Below the pieces are notes generated by a model. The model ran no database searches. It was not told the origin of the DNA and saw only the letters and a list, made by a program, of their open reading frames with translations. This document shows positions 1-14,603 of a stretch of 64,000 nucleotides of DNA, piece after piece (within the stretch, counting starts at the first letter, position 1; the number at the start of each line of letters is the position of its first letter). Source of the stretch: Puffinus mauretanicus (Eukaryota; Chordata; Aves; Procellariiformes; Procellariidae); NCBI GenBank assembly GCA_023333565.1, contig JAJKFH010004158.1:1860001-1924000 (forward strand), given 5' to 3'. The translations under genes were made by a program, and so were the position numbers.

Positions 1-889
1 ACTGTGGCCCAACTTCCAATGAATGCAAGGATGCAGCATGGTTGTGGGGACGAGGTTAGGCCTGGTGTCCATTACTACACATGGGAGTCTGTGCTATCAG
101 CTAGAATTGAGTGAGTCAGACTTAAAATAATCACAAAAGCTATTCAAACAAGCAGTCCTACCCCAAAGTGGTATATATCTTTCCCAAAAGCAACAGCTTC
201 TCTTCTGGTAGCATGCTTCACTGCTTCTTTATCACTCAGCTACCTCCTTTCCTGTCCTTGGTATGCCACAGATTGCCAGAAGCAAAGAAAGCCTACCTAC
301 TCCCCCACATTTGATTACCCCTAATTACCTTTCCCAACCCATTAAACAAAATCCTTTCTTCAGAAACCTGGGGGTTTTGCTGTATCAGAATTGCTTCTCT
401 ATTTCTGTCATGCACACACAGACACACAAAATGTTCTTACATCATTAAGATGCAAAACACATTGTTCCTGAGCCAGTGTTTTCAAAAGCAGTGTTTCCAA
501 AGCCAGCATTTCCTGAAGCCAGTGCTTCCTGTGGGCTCCCTAAAAAAAAAAAGGTTTATGGAGCCGATTTCTGCAAAGCCTGATGTTCCAGTCAGTCAAT
601 TGTGTGCAACTATTGCTACATATTCCTGGCTTAGAAGCCTTCACTGTGCCATGCCCTTGCTGCAGCCTCTGCACCACCAGTTGCCTCTCTCAAACCAGAA
701 CACGTGTCCCTCCCCCTCCTTGCAGAGTAACACAGCTGTAACTAACCCCAAGAGTTTCAGAACTGCCACAACTCTCAAGTGCTAGAATCAGCATCATCAG
801 TCATGTACCCTGAATATCCTAGCACTGTATTTCTCCTACTGTGTAAGGTGTTTAATGGTGAATTAATTTGCCGAATAGGCAGTAAAGCA
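1..889. other. Noncoding DNA, no feature recognised
   Basis: Short open frames around 263-785 are low-complexity in places and match no family I know. No repeat or promoter is visible. Confidence 0.6.
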
Positions 890-926
890 CATATATATGT
901 GTGTGTGTGTGTGTGTGTGAGAGAGT
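890..926. repeat. (AT)n/(GT)n microsatellite
   Basis: A short AT run passes into about ten GT repeats and then GAGAGAG. It is a simple-sequence repeat likely to vary in length. Confidence 0.95.
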
Positions 927-3780
927 GTTAGGGAAAATCGGGGCAAGGTGGAGAAAGAGCAAAAGAGGAGGAAGGGAGGAGGATGACTGGAATCATGACA
1001 AACCTGGGTCTGGTTCCTGCACAGGCTTCCTTGTGCACCCAGCTGCCATATTCCCCGCTCCTCAGATCCCAGCTGTAAAGTGGGAAGCACACCTCAGCAA
1101 GGTGTTGCAAATATAAACACACTGGAAGACTGTGTGAAGTTGCACACCTACAGCAGTAAGCCATGTAAACAGATCAGGTAAGAAGGAGCAGTATCTGTTC
1201 CTGTAAAATAGGATAAAGCATAAGTACCGAACAGGGTGAGGCAGCTGGGGCGGGGAAACAGACCAGACAGGAATGGGGAGATTCCTACCAGGAATGAGAT
1301 TCCTGGTTCATACAGGACTCTTGTCTGTTATTGTTTCCTTCTTTCCTAATCTGTGTTTGAAGCAGGAAGAGAGGGGAAATGGTATGTAATTCAGAACACA
1401 GTGCTAGACCCGGACTTACCAAATCTGCCTTTGATAAGCCTCCTGAACTTTCTAAGGCTTCACTTCCTCACCACTTCCTCAGCCATGGATGGTTGGTTCA
1501 GTGGTACCAGTGGTTCAGTGCTTCTTTCAGACATCACATAGCAGGGTAAAACCCCTTGTCCTCCAACCATACGGTGCTTGTAAGACTTCACTAATCTAGC
1601 AGGTACATCTATTAACATTTCCTTCATTTCCTTGCCACCCCTTTCAGGCCAATCCTTATTTTCTTTTTGCTCACCCTCAGTAATATTCTACTTTACTTCT
1701 CTAGCCATGTCTTTCCTATTAAGGAGGAAATCCTGATTAACGCGCTCCTGGGAATCTACAGCTTTCAAAACCGCTCATTTGAAGCAGGTTAACAATAACT
1801 GAATGGCAAGGCTTAGTCCTTGAAATTTGCCACTCAAACTGAAAGCAAAGATTTCACACATCATTATAGCAAACAGCTAATATATAAAATGATGAGAAGA
1901 TATATGTGATATATAAAAGGATGCTAGATTAGGTTTCTGGAAGCAAATCCCAAGAAAGGTCTTTTCAATCATTGCACAAGCTTTTTTGCTTTCCTCATCC
2001 TACACAAGCCAATGATTGGGAAACACCCATACCAAGGGAGACACCTAAAGCCAGACAATCATTAAGCATGACACTGGGCGTGCCTTCATTAGAGTGCTAG
2101 GTGCGTGAGAGACCCATTTGGAGAAAGATATAAGATAGCAGCTTATTTGTAAAACAGCGGAGCCCTCGCCATGGAGCCCTTGCCACAGTCATCATCTAAA
2201 GCTTTCAACAGGGATGATCAGGTGAGTGCTCAGGCTCCAAAAGCAACCTTCTCCATCCCCCTTTCACCATCACAGCATGCTGTAAAGCCAGCCTTTTTCT
2301 AGTCACTACAAGATTTTCTATTAATGATCACATCAAGATCCAGAATTAGGACACTTCAAGACAGAAGGTATCGCAGACAGAAAATATTTAATATTTAGGC
2401 TCTTTTGGCAAAAGCATACCTTTGGTTTTGTGGTTCATTCTTTAGGATGCTACATGCCAACTGTTCTACAAAACGTTCACATAAATGAGAAGCACTGGTT
2501 TCAAAGAGAACAGCCTGAGAAAACAGTAAGTAAACCGACTTGGATTTTAAGCTGTATAAGCCTGGAGAGCAGGCATCAGAAAAGCACAGGCATCAGTTAA
2601 ACCAACCTTGCAGTAATGTAAACATCAAGAAAAGACAGCTTCCCCTGCCTACATTTTTTTGGTTATACTTGTACAGCAATAAATCACACTTTAAAAACCA
2701 TTCCACACACACTTTGAGTTGATAAAACAGCTTTCCACTATAATCCACCATACATTGCAAAGTCAACTCCACCATCGGTTAAGCTTTAGAAGGAAACTAC
2801 TACTTTTCAGCGTGCATGTGTTTGTTGTATTTGATATGAACTAGAGGCTAGTTAGTCCACGGACCATCAGTATGTTGCATGAGCATTCACAACTCTCACT
2901 GCAGTTTAGGATGACAGAAAAAAAACCAGCTTCAGGTCCCAAGATTATAAAACTTAACACACAAGCCTAATCCATACAACCTGTTCAATGGAGACTAAGA
3001 CCGCCATAAAACTAGCTTAATAAATAATGTTGCAACTACCTATTTGTTTTCAATATTGAGGCAATTAGGGTAAACAATTAAACCTTACCTTCATTCCTTT
3101 AGTAATTCCATTTTTCTTATAGATTCCACTTTTTAAGAGGTTATTCTGTTTCTGATGATGATGATGTAGATGTCCATTGCAGACAGCATTGGGATTAGCC
3201 ATCTGTTGAAATTAGTCAGATTCTCAGTTCTTAAGGGTGTCTCAGGTCTTTCTACTGTAAAAAAGACAGTGGGACGAGCAGATAAAGTTCTTGGTTAAGG
3301 CCTGAAAGGTATCCAACTGGTCTGTCAGGATTTTCCGGGATGAGAGGAGGAACTATCTTTTGCAATATCCTAGAAACTTAAAACTGTTTCTTTCATACAC
3401 CTTCAGCCCCAGCAAGCTAGAACGCGAAATACATAGCAGGAGGTGTGCTCTTAAAATCTCTGTAAAATACTGCTCATTGCTGGCTATTGTATGAACACAG
3501 CTTCTATGAGTCAACAAGACTGCTGCAGCTATCAAGAAGTGGGTGGATTCAGAGGCGGAGACATTTAAAGATATATTACCTCTTAAATATCTCCCAGTGA
3601 GGAACATTACATTTTTTTCTCCTGATTACACTCAACGTAGAGCTACATTACTCCGTTTAGAGTAGAGTAATAAAATGTTCTGAAAATTTAAACAGACTAA
3701 TCTTTAAAATTACATGGTTAATCTTGCTAAGAGTATATTGGCTGAAAAAAGTAGTATTTCGCTGAGTAGAACAGAACAAC
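927..3780. other. Noncoding DNA, no gene recognised
   Basis: Purine-rich at 940-985 (GAAAGAGCAAAAGAGGAGGAAGG) and a short (GAT)n near 3156; otherwise nothing stands out on either strand. Confidence 0.6.
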
Positions 3781-3812
3781 TTTTTTTTTTTACGTTTTTT
3801 TTTTTTTTTTTT
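3781..3812. repeat. Poly-T tract with one interruption
   Basis: Eleven T, then ACG, then eighteen T. It could be the complement of a retroposed poly-A tail, but no recognisable element lies on either side. Confidence 0.85.
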
Positions 3813-6800
3813 AAAATCTCTTCTTATATAGGTAGCGTGATAGACACAACATTAACCCTGCAAGGAAATGGAAAGCATTTTATTATTAAAATGAAATTTT
3901 ATCTAGAGCTAGAAACAATATATTTGGCCCTATTCTACAGATGCATGCACAGGTATTTACTGGAGTGAACTGTCCCTTTAAACGCAGTTTGGCAAGTAAT
4001 GGGATAAATAGCATGCTATTATAATTAATGAGAAATAAACTTTTATAAAGTTGATTAATTTAGTTTTAAAACAAGTCAGGCTTTAATCACATGTAAAACT
4101 ACTAAGCAGGAGTAACACACATCCTTCCTTTTAAGACAAGAGTTTATTGATTGTGGAAATACTCACATATATTGTCTTTTCTGAACCAAATTCTCATGTT
4201 TCAGATTTTAGTGGCAAAACATAAAAGTATAAGCATCTCTGGCAGCATTTGATAGAATCCCTTCCTCCCAAAATAATTAAAATCAGTGTGGAGACAGATT
4301 AAAGGAAAGCTGTATTATAATATCCATTTTGGAAAACAGTAAGGATGAAAGGCTGGGAGAATAAAAATACTTGGACTATTTTAATTAGAAAAAATTACTA
4401 TGTCATCTTGACAATGAAATGTAAGTGATATACAGAAAAAGCAGCCCACAACTTGAGTATGTGGAATGCAGGAAATTAAACGTTAAATGAACCACTGTGA
4501 AAACATCCAGGGAAACACATTGCATTGGTTTTGAAAACTTGTCTTAGACATGTATTGAATTGCTAAAATGTATTTTCTCCTTTGAAGTGATTTGCAAAGT
4601 GGGATGTCTTCAATGTGTTGGAAAACTTTTGGTCCCTACGTAAGAGAGACCTGAACTGAACTGTGTTTGAAAGAAATATCTGTGCGTCTTTCCTTCTGCA
4701 TTTCACCTCATTTCATACTACCCAATGGTCTGCAGAGACTTCCATTAAGATCTGTAGGAAACCTCCATGATACACTATAGAGTAGCACAACTGAAAAAGC
4801 AGTCCATCTCTAACTAGGTTTGATTTTTATATCCTTGGAAAGAAGCCTTTTACTTACATATTCCAATCAATAAGACAGTAGTAGTTTTGATCAAGAAAAC
4901 ATCCCCTTAACTGACTAAAATGACACAGAAACAGTAAAACACCAAAATGTTTTCCTTCACAATTACACCAGATTCACCTGAGATCAGATCTCAGATTTCC
5001 TAGGTTTTGTCTTTTTGGTGTGTTTCCTAGGTAAGGATGCCTCATTTCTGTATGAATCAGTCTTTTTTAGGCTTCATAAAGGCATCTGCAAGGATAACTC
5101 AATTACAGATTAATTGTGAATATGTAGTGACAAGATAAATTGTTGGTCCTGATAAGTGGCTAGGAGTTCATATTTGCAAGGAAAAGACTGATATGAGGAC
5201 AAGCCAGAAGTAGGTGGAAAGAACGGTCAGTAATACTTCCCTGCATATCTATCACCTATGGTACCGTAATAAATGGAACAAAATAACGTAGAGCATGTTC
5301 TCTGCACCTGGCAACCTCCTCCCACCAAGAAGCATTCTTCATTTGGGAATTATTTCCTTGATTGTCACAGCAAATCAAACATCTGTAAAACATGCCATCT
5401 GCTCAGTCAGTTACTGATCATCTTGACCCTGTTATGACAAAAGTAAGATGAGAAAACTTAAAGTAGTATTCTTCCCCTTAACAGCTTCCGTGTCTCAGCT
5501 AGCACCTCTGCCAGGTACACTTTACAACAGACTCAGCACCTTCCAGGGCACAAAGTGATAATTAACATTTCATGTGTGTCTTATTCTTTTTTTTCAATTA
5601 GGTTTATGGGGGAGTGGAATCTCTGATTAGATAACAGTCCAGATGATGCAAATTCTGTCTCTAGTCCCAGGCTGTAAGTCTACACTTGTTATCTATTTCA
5701 AGGCCCATGAAATACCAGTGCCCTTCTATGAATAAAATAGTGTATTAAATATGCTATAGTAACTTTAGTTTTCGATGTCTCTAACATTTAAGATCACAAA
5801 CAAGCAGCACTTAAAAAAAAGAGACTACATTTAAATATGAATTTAAACGAGCAATTTTAAAAACCTCAGAGAACAGCTGTCCTTTTGGATTTATTTTAAC
5901 CATGCTCTAAAAGCCAGAACTCACAAAACAAATACCACTAGGGGCTGAGTAAAATTCCTGCCCTGATTCCATTCAGAGCAAATGATTTATAGACGGGATG
6001 AGTTTGGCCAAATACACACAGATGATCTGTAAACAGGATGTGGTATTTCTCCTGCAGAAAAAAAATATGTTGAATTGTGCCCTTCAGAACTCCATCTTAC
6101 TCAAAGCCATCTGTTACTCAGGCTTCTATATCCATATCTAGCATGCTACAAATTAGCTGCATCTAAATCTATTACTCAAAAATACGAGAGTCTGCTGCCT
6201 GCACACTGGAGGAAGGACCCAATAATTGCACACTTTGCAACACCAGAACCACCATGAGCAATACCCTGTCTCTTTTTACCATTCTGGGAAAGCGGAAGGA
6301 AAAAATTTACTATGCTGACTGTACAGGAACTGTGTGTACTTAACTGCAGGGAACCCCAATCGTACAAAGATGATATATGCGCTTCACTTCAGTGGCGTGG
6401 GTACGGGTCAGAAGTAACAAAGTTGCTCTTTGTACACTGGCAAGAAGATGGTGAATTTCTAAGGTTACAAGCAGACCACACACCATGTTCTACGCAGATC
6501 CTAGTAAAGTTTTTAAGGCATGGCTACCGTTACTATAAATCCGTAGGAAAACTACCAATCAGTTCCCAGGATCTAGGCTTTACTCCTTGCTTTGTCATTA
6601 TCATGTTAACACCATTGGGTCTTTGCTGACTCACCTCTTGAAATCAGGATAAAAGTGTTTAAATCCTTTGTCAATGCTCTGAGACAAATTGCTGAGGAGC
6701 GTGGTGCAAAAGTGAAGTAAAATTATATACAGTTAATTAGCTGGGGTTTAACAACAGAGCAGAGAGAAAAGGGAGGGGTAGGGCTCTGTCTAAGCAGTCT

Positions 6801-9800
6801 CTCAGTATTTGAAGAAAATCACTTTTCTGCTATGCACTACCATTGTTACACGGGATAGGTTAAAAGCTGATGCACTCAAACGAGGCCAAAACCATCTAAC
6901 CTTCCATTGGACTTTTGGTCCAGTCAGACCATTTAGTGTCATTAGAGTGGCCACAGGATCCCCATTTATAATAGCACTACTGGATTACCTACCAATAAAA
7001 AAAAGTACGTGTTGCAAGAAAGCGTGAGAGCTAATCCCCAGAAAACTGTATTGTCATAAGCCAGAAGGATTTCCACAGGATTCCTGCTCATCCCAAAGAA
7101 CAGTTAGTTACGGCATAGTTGTGAAATGGTCTTGCAATCTAGTTGCAAGACCTTGATAATTTCAGTTAATGACAGATGCAAATTTACATGCCACATGAAA
7201 CAATAAGGATCTACACAAAGACATCTACTAGCTTTATGCTTATTTTCACTGGACAGACACCAATGTCAAACAGGAGCTGAAAAAATTGGGAGCCTAACTC
7301 TATTCCTTTGTTAAAAGTCATGTTTCTAATAATATTTAAATTAGCTGCAGAGCATGTCCCAGTAGTGGAGTATACAGTTAAAAAGCCTTCTTGCTCTCCG
7401 GATCACTTCTTTAACAACAGAAGTCCACCTTACAAATTCTGTACACTTGATGACTTATTCTCTGATTAGGATCCCTGTATGTTTGGTACCTGTGGACACA
7501 TGGATATTGGAGACAATTCCTGCCTCAGTTATGTAAATGACTTACGATATAGCAACACCAGTGAGGCTGAAATAAATGAAAAAATAGGGAGACACCATAC
7601 CAACAAAGCAACAGCAAGTACCAGGTATCAGCTGGCTAGTCAACTCCCTGGGTGTCTTTCCAGATTCATCCAGACTTCACCAGCACTGGCTGTAAGATAA
7701 ACGTCCTAAACGTTCACATGGAAGAACCCCTAATTCACGTTTGCTACTTTAAACCCTATCTAGCCAATATATATGTGGGAATGAGTAGGGTTATCACCCT
7801 ACACCTGGGCGTAAAACTGCACACCAATGCTGATGGATCCCCTCAAGTGCCCTTGCACAACTGCCCCTTGAAGGATATACAAAATGCTTTGAAATTCGTC
7901 AGGAAATAATCCTAGAGCATCTCAGAACCAGGACCCATGACATAGGTAGATGCATGCAACCAGCATTGCAACAGAGAGGACATGGTACAACAGGCAGGGC
8001 TCCTCCAACTCTGGCAGGTCCATGCATCATCTGCAGAGCCCTGGGGTTGGCATGGCTGCCTTTTTTCATCTCTGCAGTCTGGGAGCTGGAGGGGAGAGAA
8101 TAGTACAAACAGGCTCCCCAGGGGTAAGGTAGAGGGGGATATATACTCTACTTTGAGTTACATCAGATAGTAGTGGCTGGGAAGATCAATCACAGGGAAA
8201 ATTTGCACATTTTACAGCTTTGCTGGGTTGTATGAAATTCTACAAGAGAGGCTATGAGATCTCCAGAACAGGAAGGTCCTGCCAACAAAGTAGTCTTGCA
8301 CCACTTAAAAAATAAATTTCCTTGAATTCACTGCAAAATGCTCACACTCTGGCAGGAAAAGCACAGCCAGAGGTGTGAGCATAGGTGCAAGAAGACATGT
8401 CCAGCTGTGAAAGCTGAGCTAGCCCTAGGAACCAAGAGCCTGGGAGCAGGCAAGGACTTGGAGGTTGCAGTCTGACATGCTTACAGCTGCTGCACTGCAG
8501 CCTGTTGTTGGACCCAACTGTTGAACAGACAGATCAGACTTACACAGTCACTTAATTGCTCGTTATAAAAACCTTTCTGCGTAAAGCAAGAATATCAGTT
8601 TAAGCAATTTTATCCTGTCAGCATGTACAAATGACTACCGTCAGCAACTTTTTTTTTTCCTACTTACGTAAACTTCTTTAACTTTTGCTCTACAAGTGCG
8701 TATCAAGTCTTGATGAGCTTCCTTCAACATTGATCCTGTTCTAAGGGACATGGAGGTTGCCATTCTGCTGGCAGAGGTCCCTCCTCCACGCTGCAGATTT
8801 AGACTGCAACTAAATCTTAAAAGGGATGGAGGCCTCTTTCAGGGCTAGTGGATGGAGAAGTGTTGCATCATAGCTTGAAAAGTGACTCTAGGCTTCTGAA
8901 CTGCATTGGTTTTCCCTAAGAGACATTTTTAGAAAATTCACTCTGGCTTGTGACCTACTAGGGTGCAAGAACTTCTTAGGGATCATGGATATAGGTACCT
9001 AAGGAAAGAAAGCCTATTGTGCAAACTTGCAGTCTTTACACATGGATTCACACATTTGAGGTATCTACAAAAGATTGAAAATTTCTTTTGGTACACTTCT
9101 ATGGCACTCCATGCAACTGTCTTACATCGGAAAAAATTTAACTGATTTTTATTTTTTTCCCAAAATGGGCCTTGAAAATTTGTTGTTATTTAGTATAGCA
9201 ACAGCCCAGATGGATGTGTTGATTTTTAATCACAGAGATGGGACATTACTAACCTACTTTCAGGCTCATACCTGAAGGAGTGGCACAATAGCATGATTCT
9301 GTGGGAAGTCACACGCACACAGGTACATGAAGAGAGCACTTCCACAAAGAAAATATGAAATTCCACATTTTTTCAAGCACTTGGCATTTTCTGCCCCCTC
9401 CCCCATCTGATCCCCTGTCTCTAAAAGGGAAAAAAGTCTATAAGCCCCCCAAAATCCAGTTCTGGGCAGTCCAGAACAGGTGTCACCTTTGAAACCTGAC
9501 ACACCTCATTAATCCTCTCCAGTTCTTTCTTTGATGGATGGCCCAAGGGAAGCTTGGGAAACAGCATGAAGCAGGCAGAGACTTGATCTTTTACATTTTC
9601 TATCTGAATTTCATCTGTATTGCTTTATCATCCAAATCTATTGTTTCTCTCTTCCCTTCCTTTCAACAGATTTTTGTGGATAGGCTCTCAGTAACGCACA
9701 AAAAGCTTTTGGCCTTCACCCATCCTGCTTGCCCACAAAATCATCAGTGGGCTCAGGAGAAAAAAATCAACCCACAAACAAACACAGAGTAGCCACTGAA

Positions 9801-10306
9801 AATTTTGAGAATTCATATTGAATGACACTAATAAAAAATGTTTGCATGGTATAAGGAAGGGAAGAGATATCCAGTTATGAGCACAGGCTAGCAGCAAAGC
9901 AGTGATATGTATGAGTATTAATTGGGAACCAAAGGTTTACTTTGATATGAGTAAAATCACTGAACTAGTCAGAGCGTGAAAACTACAGTACACAGGCATA
10001 AATTAATACACCCATTGAAAAGACGTGGAGAACTAGGTGCCCTGTATGAACACTTGTTAGACCACCCAGGCTGGCAGTTCCATACGCTTTCAAAAAACTT
10101 CCCTTCAGGTTTATAACCCCTATGAAGACAGGAGTGAATTCAGTTTAACAATGTGATTACACTAACTGTGTTCATGAAGGGATCAGAAAATGTTTTAAAA
10201 ACAAATGACCCTTCTTATTTCAGAAACTGTTGGCTTAAGGGACTGAAGAGAAATGCCAATGAAAGAGAAGAATTTTTGACAAAACCACTGCTGAGAGAGG
10301 GATGAA
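3813..10306. other. Noncoding DNA, no gene recognised
   Basis: This AT-rich, unique-looking sequence holds only short open frames, none longer than about 105 codons. I see no transposon ends, RNA gene or CpG-rich segment. Confidence 0.6.
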
Positions 10307-10345
10307 GTGCTAGTAATTTAAGATTACTAGTGCTAGTAATTTAAG
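10307..10345. repeat. 23-bp tandem duplication, 1.7 units
   Basis: GTGCTAGTAATTTAAG occurs at 10307 (spanning to 10322) and again at 10330, a period of 23 bases. The second unit is partial and runs straight into a small hairpin at 10344-10364. Confidence 0.85.
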
Positions 10346-10364
10346 TAGAAGATACGCTTCTACT
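10344..10364. other. Perfect 8-bp hairpin
   Basis: AGTAGAAG and CTTCTACT are exact inverted copies around the 5-base loop ATACG. No U-tract follows and no gene is near, so no transcription-termination role is proposed. Confidence 0.7.
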
Positions 10365-13300
10365 AATTGTTCACTTTGAGGAAAAAGGAGAGAAAGTCTC
10401 CTCACACCTACATGAAAGTACGTGTTTTCAAAGGGAAGCTCAAACACTGCTGACTAGGGCAGATGCTCTACTTATGCTGCTTGCACATCCCTGGTGCAGA
10501 ACGTGTTCTGAATTTGGCTTCCCACCAGCTCTGTCTTTTGTTTCAAATTTGTTGTAGGCTCTTCAGAACAAGGTTCTCATTTTACATAATGGAGCTCCAA
10601 TCACACCTCCAAGTGCTTATATAACACTGGAAATAAATTATCTTTTATTGAAAAGCAGAATAAACTACAGCAGAGGATTTTGCTGTGATATCAGTGCAAC
10701 CAGAACTATTTGAGTGCACTAGTGAAGTTAATTCAAAGCAGACAGCACCACATGAATTGCCAGACCATCACTGATAAGCCAAGTACCCTCAATCGCAGTG
10801 GACACATCTAAAAACCCCAAACTAAACATGGTATGCATAACATTTCTCATTTTAATGTTGCATTTTATTAAACTCTCCCTGGATGCACTTAGTGTTAATG
10901 TTCCAGTGCTACAAGGGAGATGTATTGAAACCTTGACGTACATTTCTCTGAGCAAAAACAGTTGCTAAAAGGAGATGCATGAACTAAGCACTAAGTTTTA
11001 CCAATTTGAGTTATGCAGGACACTATTGTATGTCTGAATGCCAGATCATCCGATTGTTGGATAGCAAGATTCTTTGCTTAGGTGTCTTGTTTCTGTAATT
11101 TTTGCTTTTACCACTTTAACATGTAGCTGTTAAAAAGACAAATACAACATATTTCTTGCTACCCACGAATGTCATTCCCTTCTCAATTAGGGTTGAAGTC
11201 TCATTCTACTCTTGCAGTATAATAATACATTATTTAAGTCAATATATGTCAGTGGAGTAACAACAGTGTGAATAAGTTACCAGTTGTGGCAGACATCTTC
11301 AATTTCTAATGATTTTTTTAATCCTAACTTTTGTCAATAGTGTGTCAGCAACAAGCATAAGTTTTGGTGGACTTTTGAAAAACACTTTACATTATTAAAT
11401 CCATAGATCATTTATTATAGACTAGTAAAAGATGACAGACTGGCATATTATAACCAGACCTAAGCTTCGTGTATCAGCATGCGTGCATCACTTTGGATGT
11501 TATTTTTGAACTATATAAGGAAACCACACATTTCAAATCTTCAGTTGGTATTCCAGAGCCATTAATGAAGAAGTCTACTATTCAGGCCAGGGTTTAGATA
11601 AAATTAATAAACTATTACCTGGGGGTTTTTTTCCTGTTTATAATCAGAAGTACACATCTTAAATATACTAAGTCTGCATTAGCTCAGTTATGTAAATAAA
11701 GGAGGCTGTACATTTTGAGTAGAAAAAACCAACACTAGGCTTCCAGGTAGCCAAGTTTCTACTAGTTAATCGGATGTATTATGTTATGAAGGAAAACCAT
11801 CATGGTTCAGGATAACTTGGTTACCATGGTTAGTAGTTTGGGGTGTCTTATTGGCATGTGATGCTTACAGATATTTTTGGAAGTCAATTAATATTGTAGG
11901 GCTGTACTTGTCTGGACCATTTAGATCTATAAAAACTTAGGTAAAGGTTCTGTGCTGTTTTGCTGTCACTACCATTATTTTCATAGTCCCTTTTGTTTTT
12001 TTAGTGTCCATAAGCTGAAAATTAAAATATAATATCCTTTGTATAGTGTAAAAAGTGCATGTACCCACTGATTTGGGATATTTCTCTTGAGAAACGAGGC
12101 TTCTAAATCCTTCTTTCTTTCCCTTTTGTTTATTTTACCATAAAACTTAAATCCGCAAACCACCTGTACTCTGTATTAACAGTCTGGTTATAACCTTATC
12201 TACTGGAAATTCAGTCACAGTTGCGCTTTCCTCTGAAAATACCTACTTACTCATTTTTGGTCGTTATGTAGATTACAAAATTATTTTATAATTGTCTTCA
12301 CGATTTACTAGATACAGCCAATATCAGGTATTGAAATACCATAAAACTAATCTAAAATAATAACAATTTGAGACCTTCTCCTTTCCAAAACTTTTGGATG
12401 CATTTGAGTCATATTTTCAAGTACTAATGCAAAAATCTTTTGTTGTTATTGAAAGCTGGGAATCTCTCCTGACAAAAAGTTAAGTTCTAACAGTCCCAAA
12501 TCACCACAGTTAGAAACACAGGCTTTGCTGCAATATTCCCAAAGCATTACTGGAGGATTTGCAGGGGAGAGGGAATTTTTCTGACTTTTTCATTTCAAAG
12601 AATTCTTCTAACTCTTGAGTACAGAGAGAAGCTGGTACAAACATTTTTGCAAGATCTTTTCAGATGGACATACGGAACTCATGTCAGGTAAGAAAAGGAA
12701 ACACAGAACAAGCTACTCTGCTTGTAGGTAAAAGTATCAGAAATTACCTTGGGTTCGAATCCCCAAACTTTCATATTTGGGGAACTATTCACATCCTTAG
12801 CACAAGAATTACAAGTTTACCTTTTTCCACTCACTGTACAAAACAGTCTTCTGGCAGATAATCTCAGCACTGCTAGAGCAGTCAGGAGAGTAAAACCAGT
12901 AAACAGTTTATCACTTGTAAAGGGGGCGATCAGAGATTATCCACATCTCACTTTCCAATCTGGATAAAACAGTTAATTTTATTCACTTTTTATTTACCAA
13001 GGCAAGTAATTTTACTCATTTTTAGTTTGGTGTTTGTTTTTTTTTTTTTTCCTTCCAGGTACACCATTGTGAATACTCCTATTCCTTACAAACTATAAGT
13101 ATGCCCCTCACAAAAACAATCTATTCACCAAGACACAGAGGAAACTTCATAAAAAGCCATACCAATAAATATCTTATACCAAAAACTTGTATTTGGTATT
13201 CTATAACAACCTGTACTGCAGGCCCAAGTAGAAAAAGCCCAACAAGTTTCCTTTTTTGTGGAACAATAAAATCTGCTTTTCTTTAGTTACAAATCCTGCA

Positions 13301-13810
13301 TCTCCTTGTTCTTTCATGAGGTACAATAAGACGACAGGAAAATGGTTGCAAGCCATAAGCATATAAATATACTGTCCCCGTGGGTTCTTAAGCAATATTA
13401 CCAGAACTTGTTCTCTGAGTGTATCCAGATGTCAATCAGCTGTAAGTACTCATAACATTAGGAATTTGTTAGGATTTTTGATATATGGTACACATATCTG
13501 GTTAGGAATCTGTACCCAACCCCAGGACATTTGTGGCACCAGACACTTTAATCTCCTTGCAAGGATTAAGACTTTATAAACTGCACAGCTGATATAGTTC
13601 TGTCCTTATCTTATGATACAAAAATAAAAAATATCTGACTGGAATGTCATGGTTAGACAAAACCAACAATAATACAGAAAATCAGACCTAGACAAAAAGA
13701 ATAATACTACAGTAACTAAGAGCCTGCTGCAAAAATACAGCAGTAAGCACAAATAAGCCTAGTATACCCTTTTGCTCTAGCTTTTTCCACTTACAAGTAT
13801 CATGCTACTA
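10365..13810. other. Noncoding DNA, no gene recognised
   Basis: The stretch contains a poly-T run near 13038 and an isolated GGTTCGAATCC (12752-12762) matching a pol III B box, without an A box or tRNA fold. Nothing else is supportable. Confidence 0.6.
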
Positions 13811-13850
13811 CTGCATTCTTACCTAGTATTCTGCGTTCTTACCTAGTATT
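13811..13850. repeat. 20-bp tandem duplication, two units
   Basis: The two adjacent units are CTGCATTCTTACCTAGTATT and CTGCGTTCTTACCTAGTATT, differing by one base. The near-identity points to a recent slippage or duplication event. Confidence 0.9.
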
Positions 13851-13868
13851 TGATAGTAAAGTCAAATC

Positions 13869-13946
13869 TGCAATTCTTACTCCTTAAATGAAAAACTTCT
13901 TCATGTAGCTAGACCCAGTGAAGTCAATAGAACTACTCACCCAAGC
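13869..13946. repeat. Diverged old repeat, copy 1 of 3
   Basis: TGCAATTCTTACTC is followed about 30 bases on by TAGACCCAGTGAAGTCAATA and ACTACTCACCCAAG. The same order of blocks returns at 14604 and, in part, at 15263. The wording (a CCAGTGAAGTCAATAG core between TGCAATTCTTACTC and CTACTCA) resembles old interspersed repeats common in birds and reptiles, but I cannot name the family from memory with certainty. Confidence 0.7.
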
Positions 13947-14603
13947 CAAAGGCTGAAAGAACTTTACAAGCACCAGGTAGAAGCAAAACCTTTTTCTTGG
14001 GACATTTTTCTACTGAGCTCTTTCACCAGTGATGTGATCCATAGCCATGTAACCTCTATAGCTGTCCAAGGCAGAGTTCAGTCTACTTTTCTGAGACCTC
14101 CTGCCAGTCAGGCTAGTTTGTTTGCTGGGCTCCATAATTTGGAATAAGCCAGTGTGGTATTGTCATTGTTTTCAGTTGTTGACGTGATGAATGGAGCAGG
14201 GACAGCTCTGTGCCATCTGTTCCTTCTCTGTGTCATCACCACATCAATTCAGACAAGTCGTTCTTAGCTACAAACATCTGGAACATTAAGACAACTGATT
14301 CTTAACCGGGAAGACAAATCTCCTTGGTATTACTAATAAAACTGAACCAAAAGACGTAGCTTTAACCTATGTTTAATGACGAAATTTCAGTCTCCGAACA
14401 GGAAATTAAGAAGTGATTTCACACAAAGTTTAAAGGTTATTGCTCATTGTTCTTGTAATGTAATTGTTCAGTGCTTCTGGAAGCATGAGATTTATACAGG
14501 CCAAGATGAGAACTAGTAATGCTACCCAGTTAAAAAACCAAAAAAGTAGCACTGTGAAATACCCCAAAACCATTTTTTAATCTAAAACCAAGTGGCTCCA
14601 TTT

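Noticed and set aside
12752..12762. GGTTCGAATCC, a perfect pol III B-box match that could mark a tRNA or SINE.
   Set aside because: No A box lies upstream at the right distance, the T-stem has a mismatch, and no cloverleaf or acceptor stem can be built.
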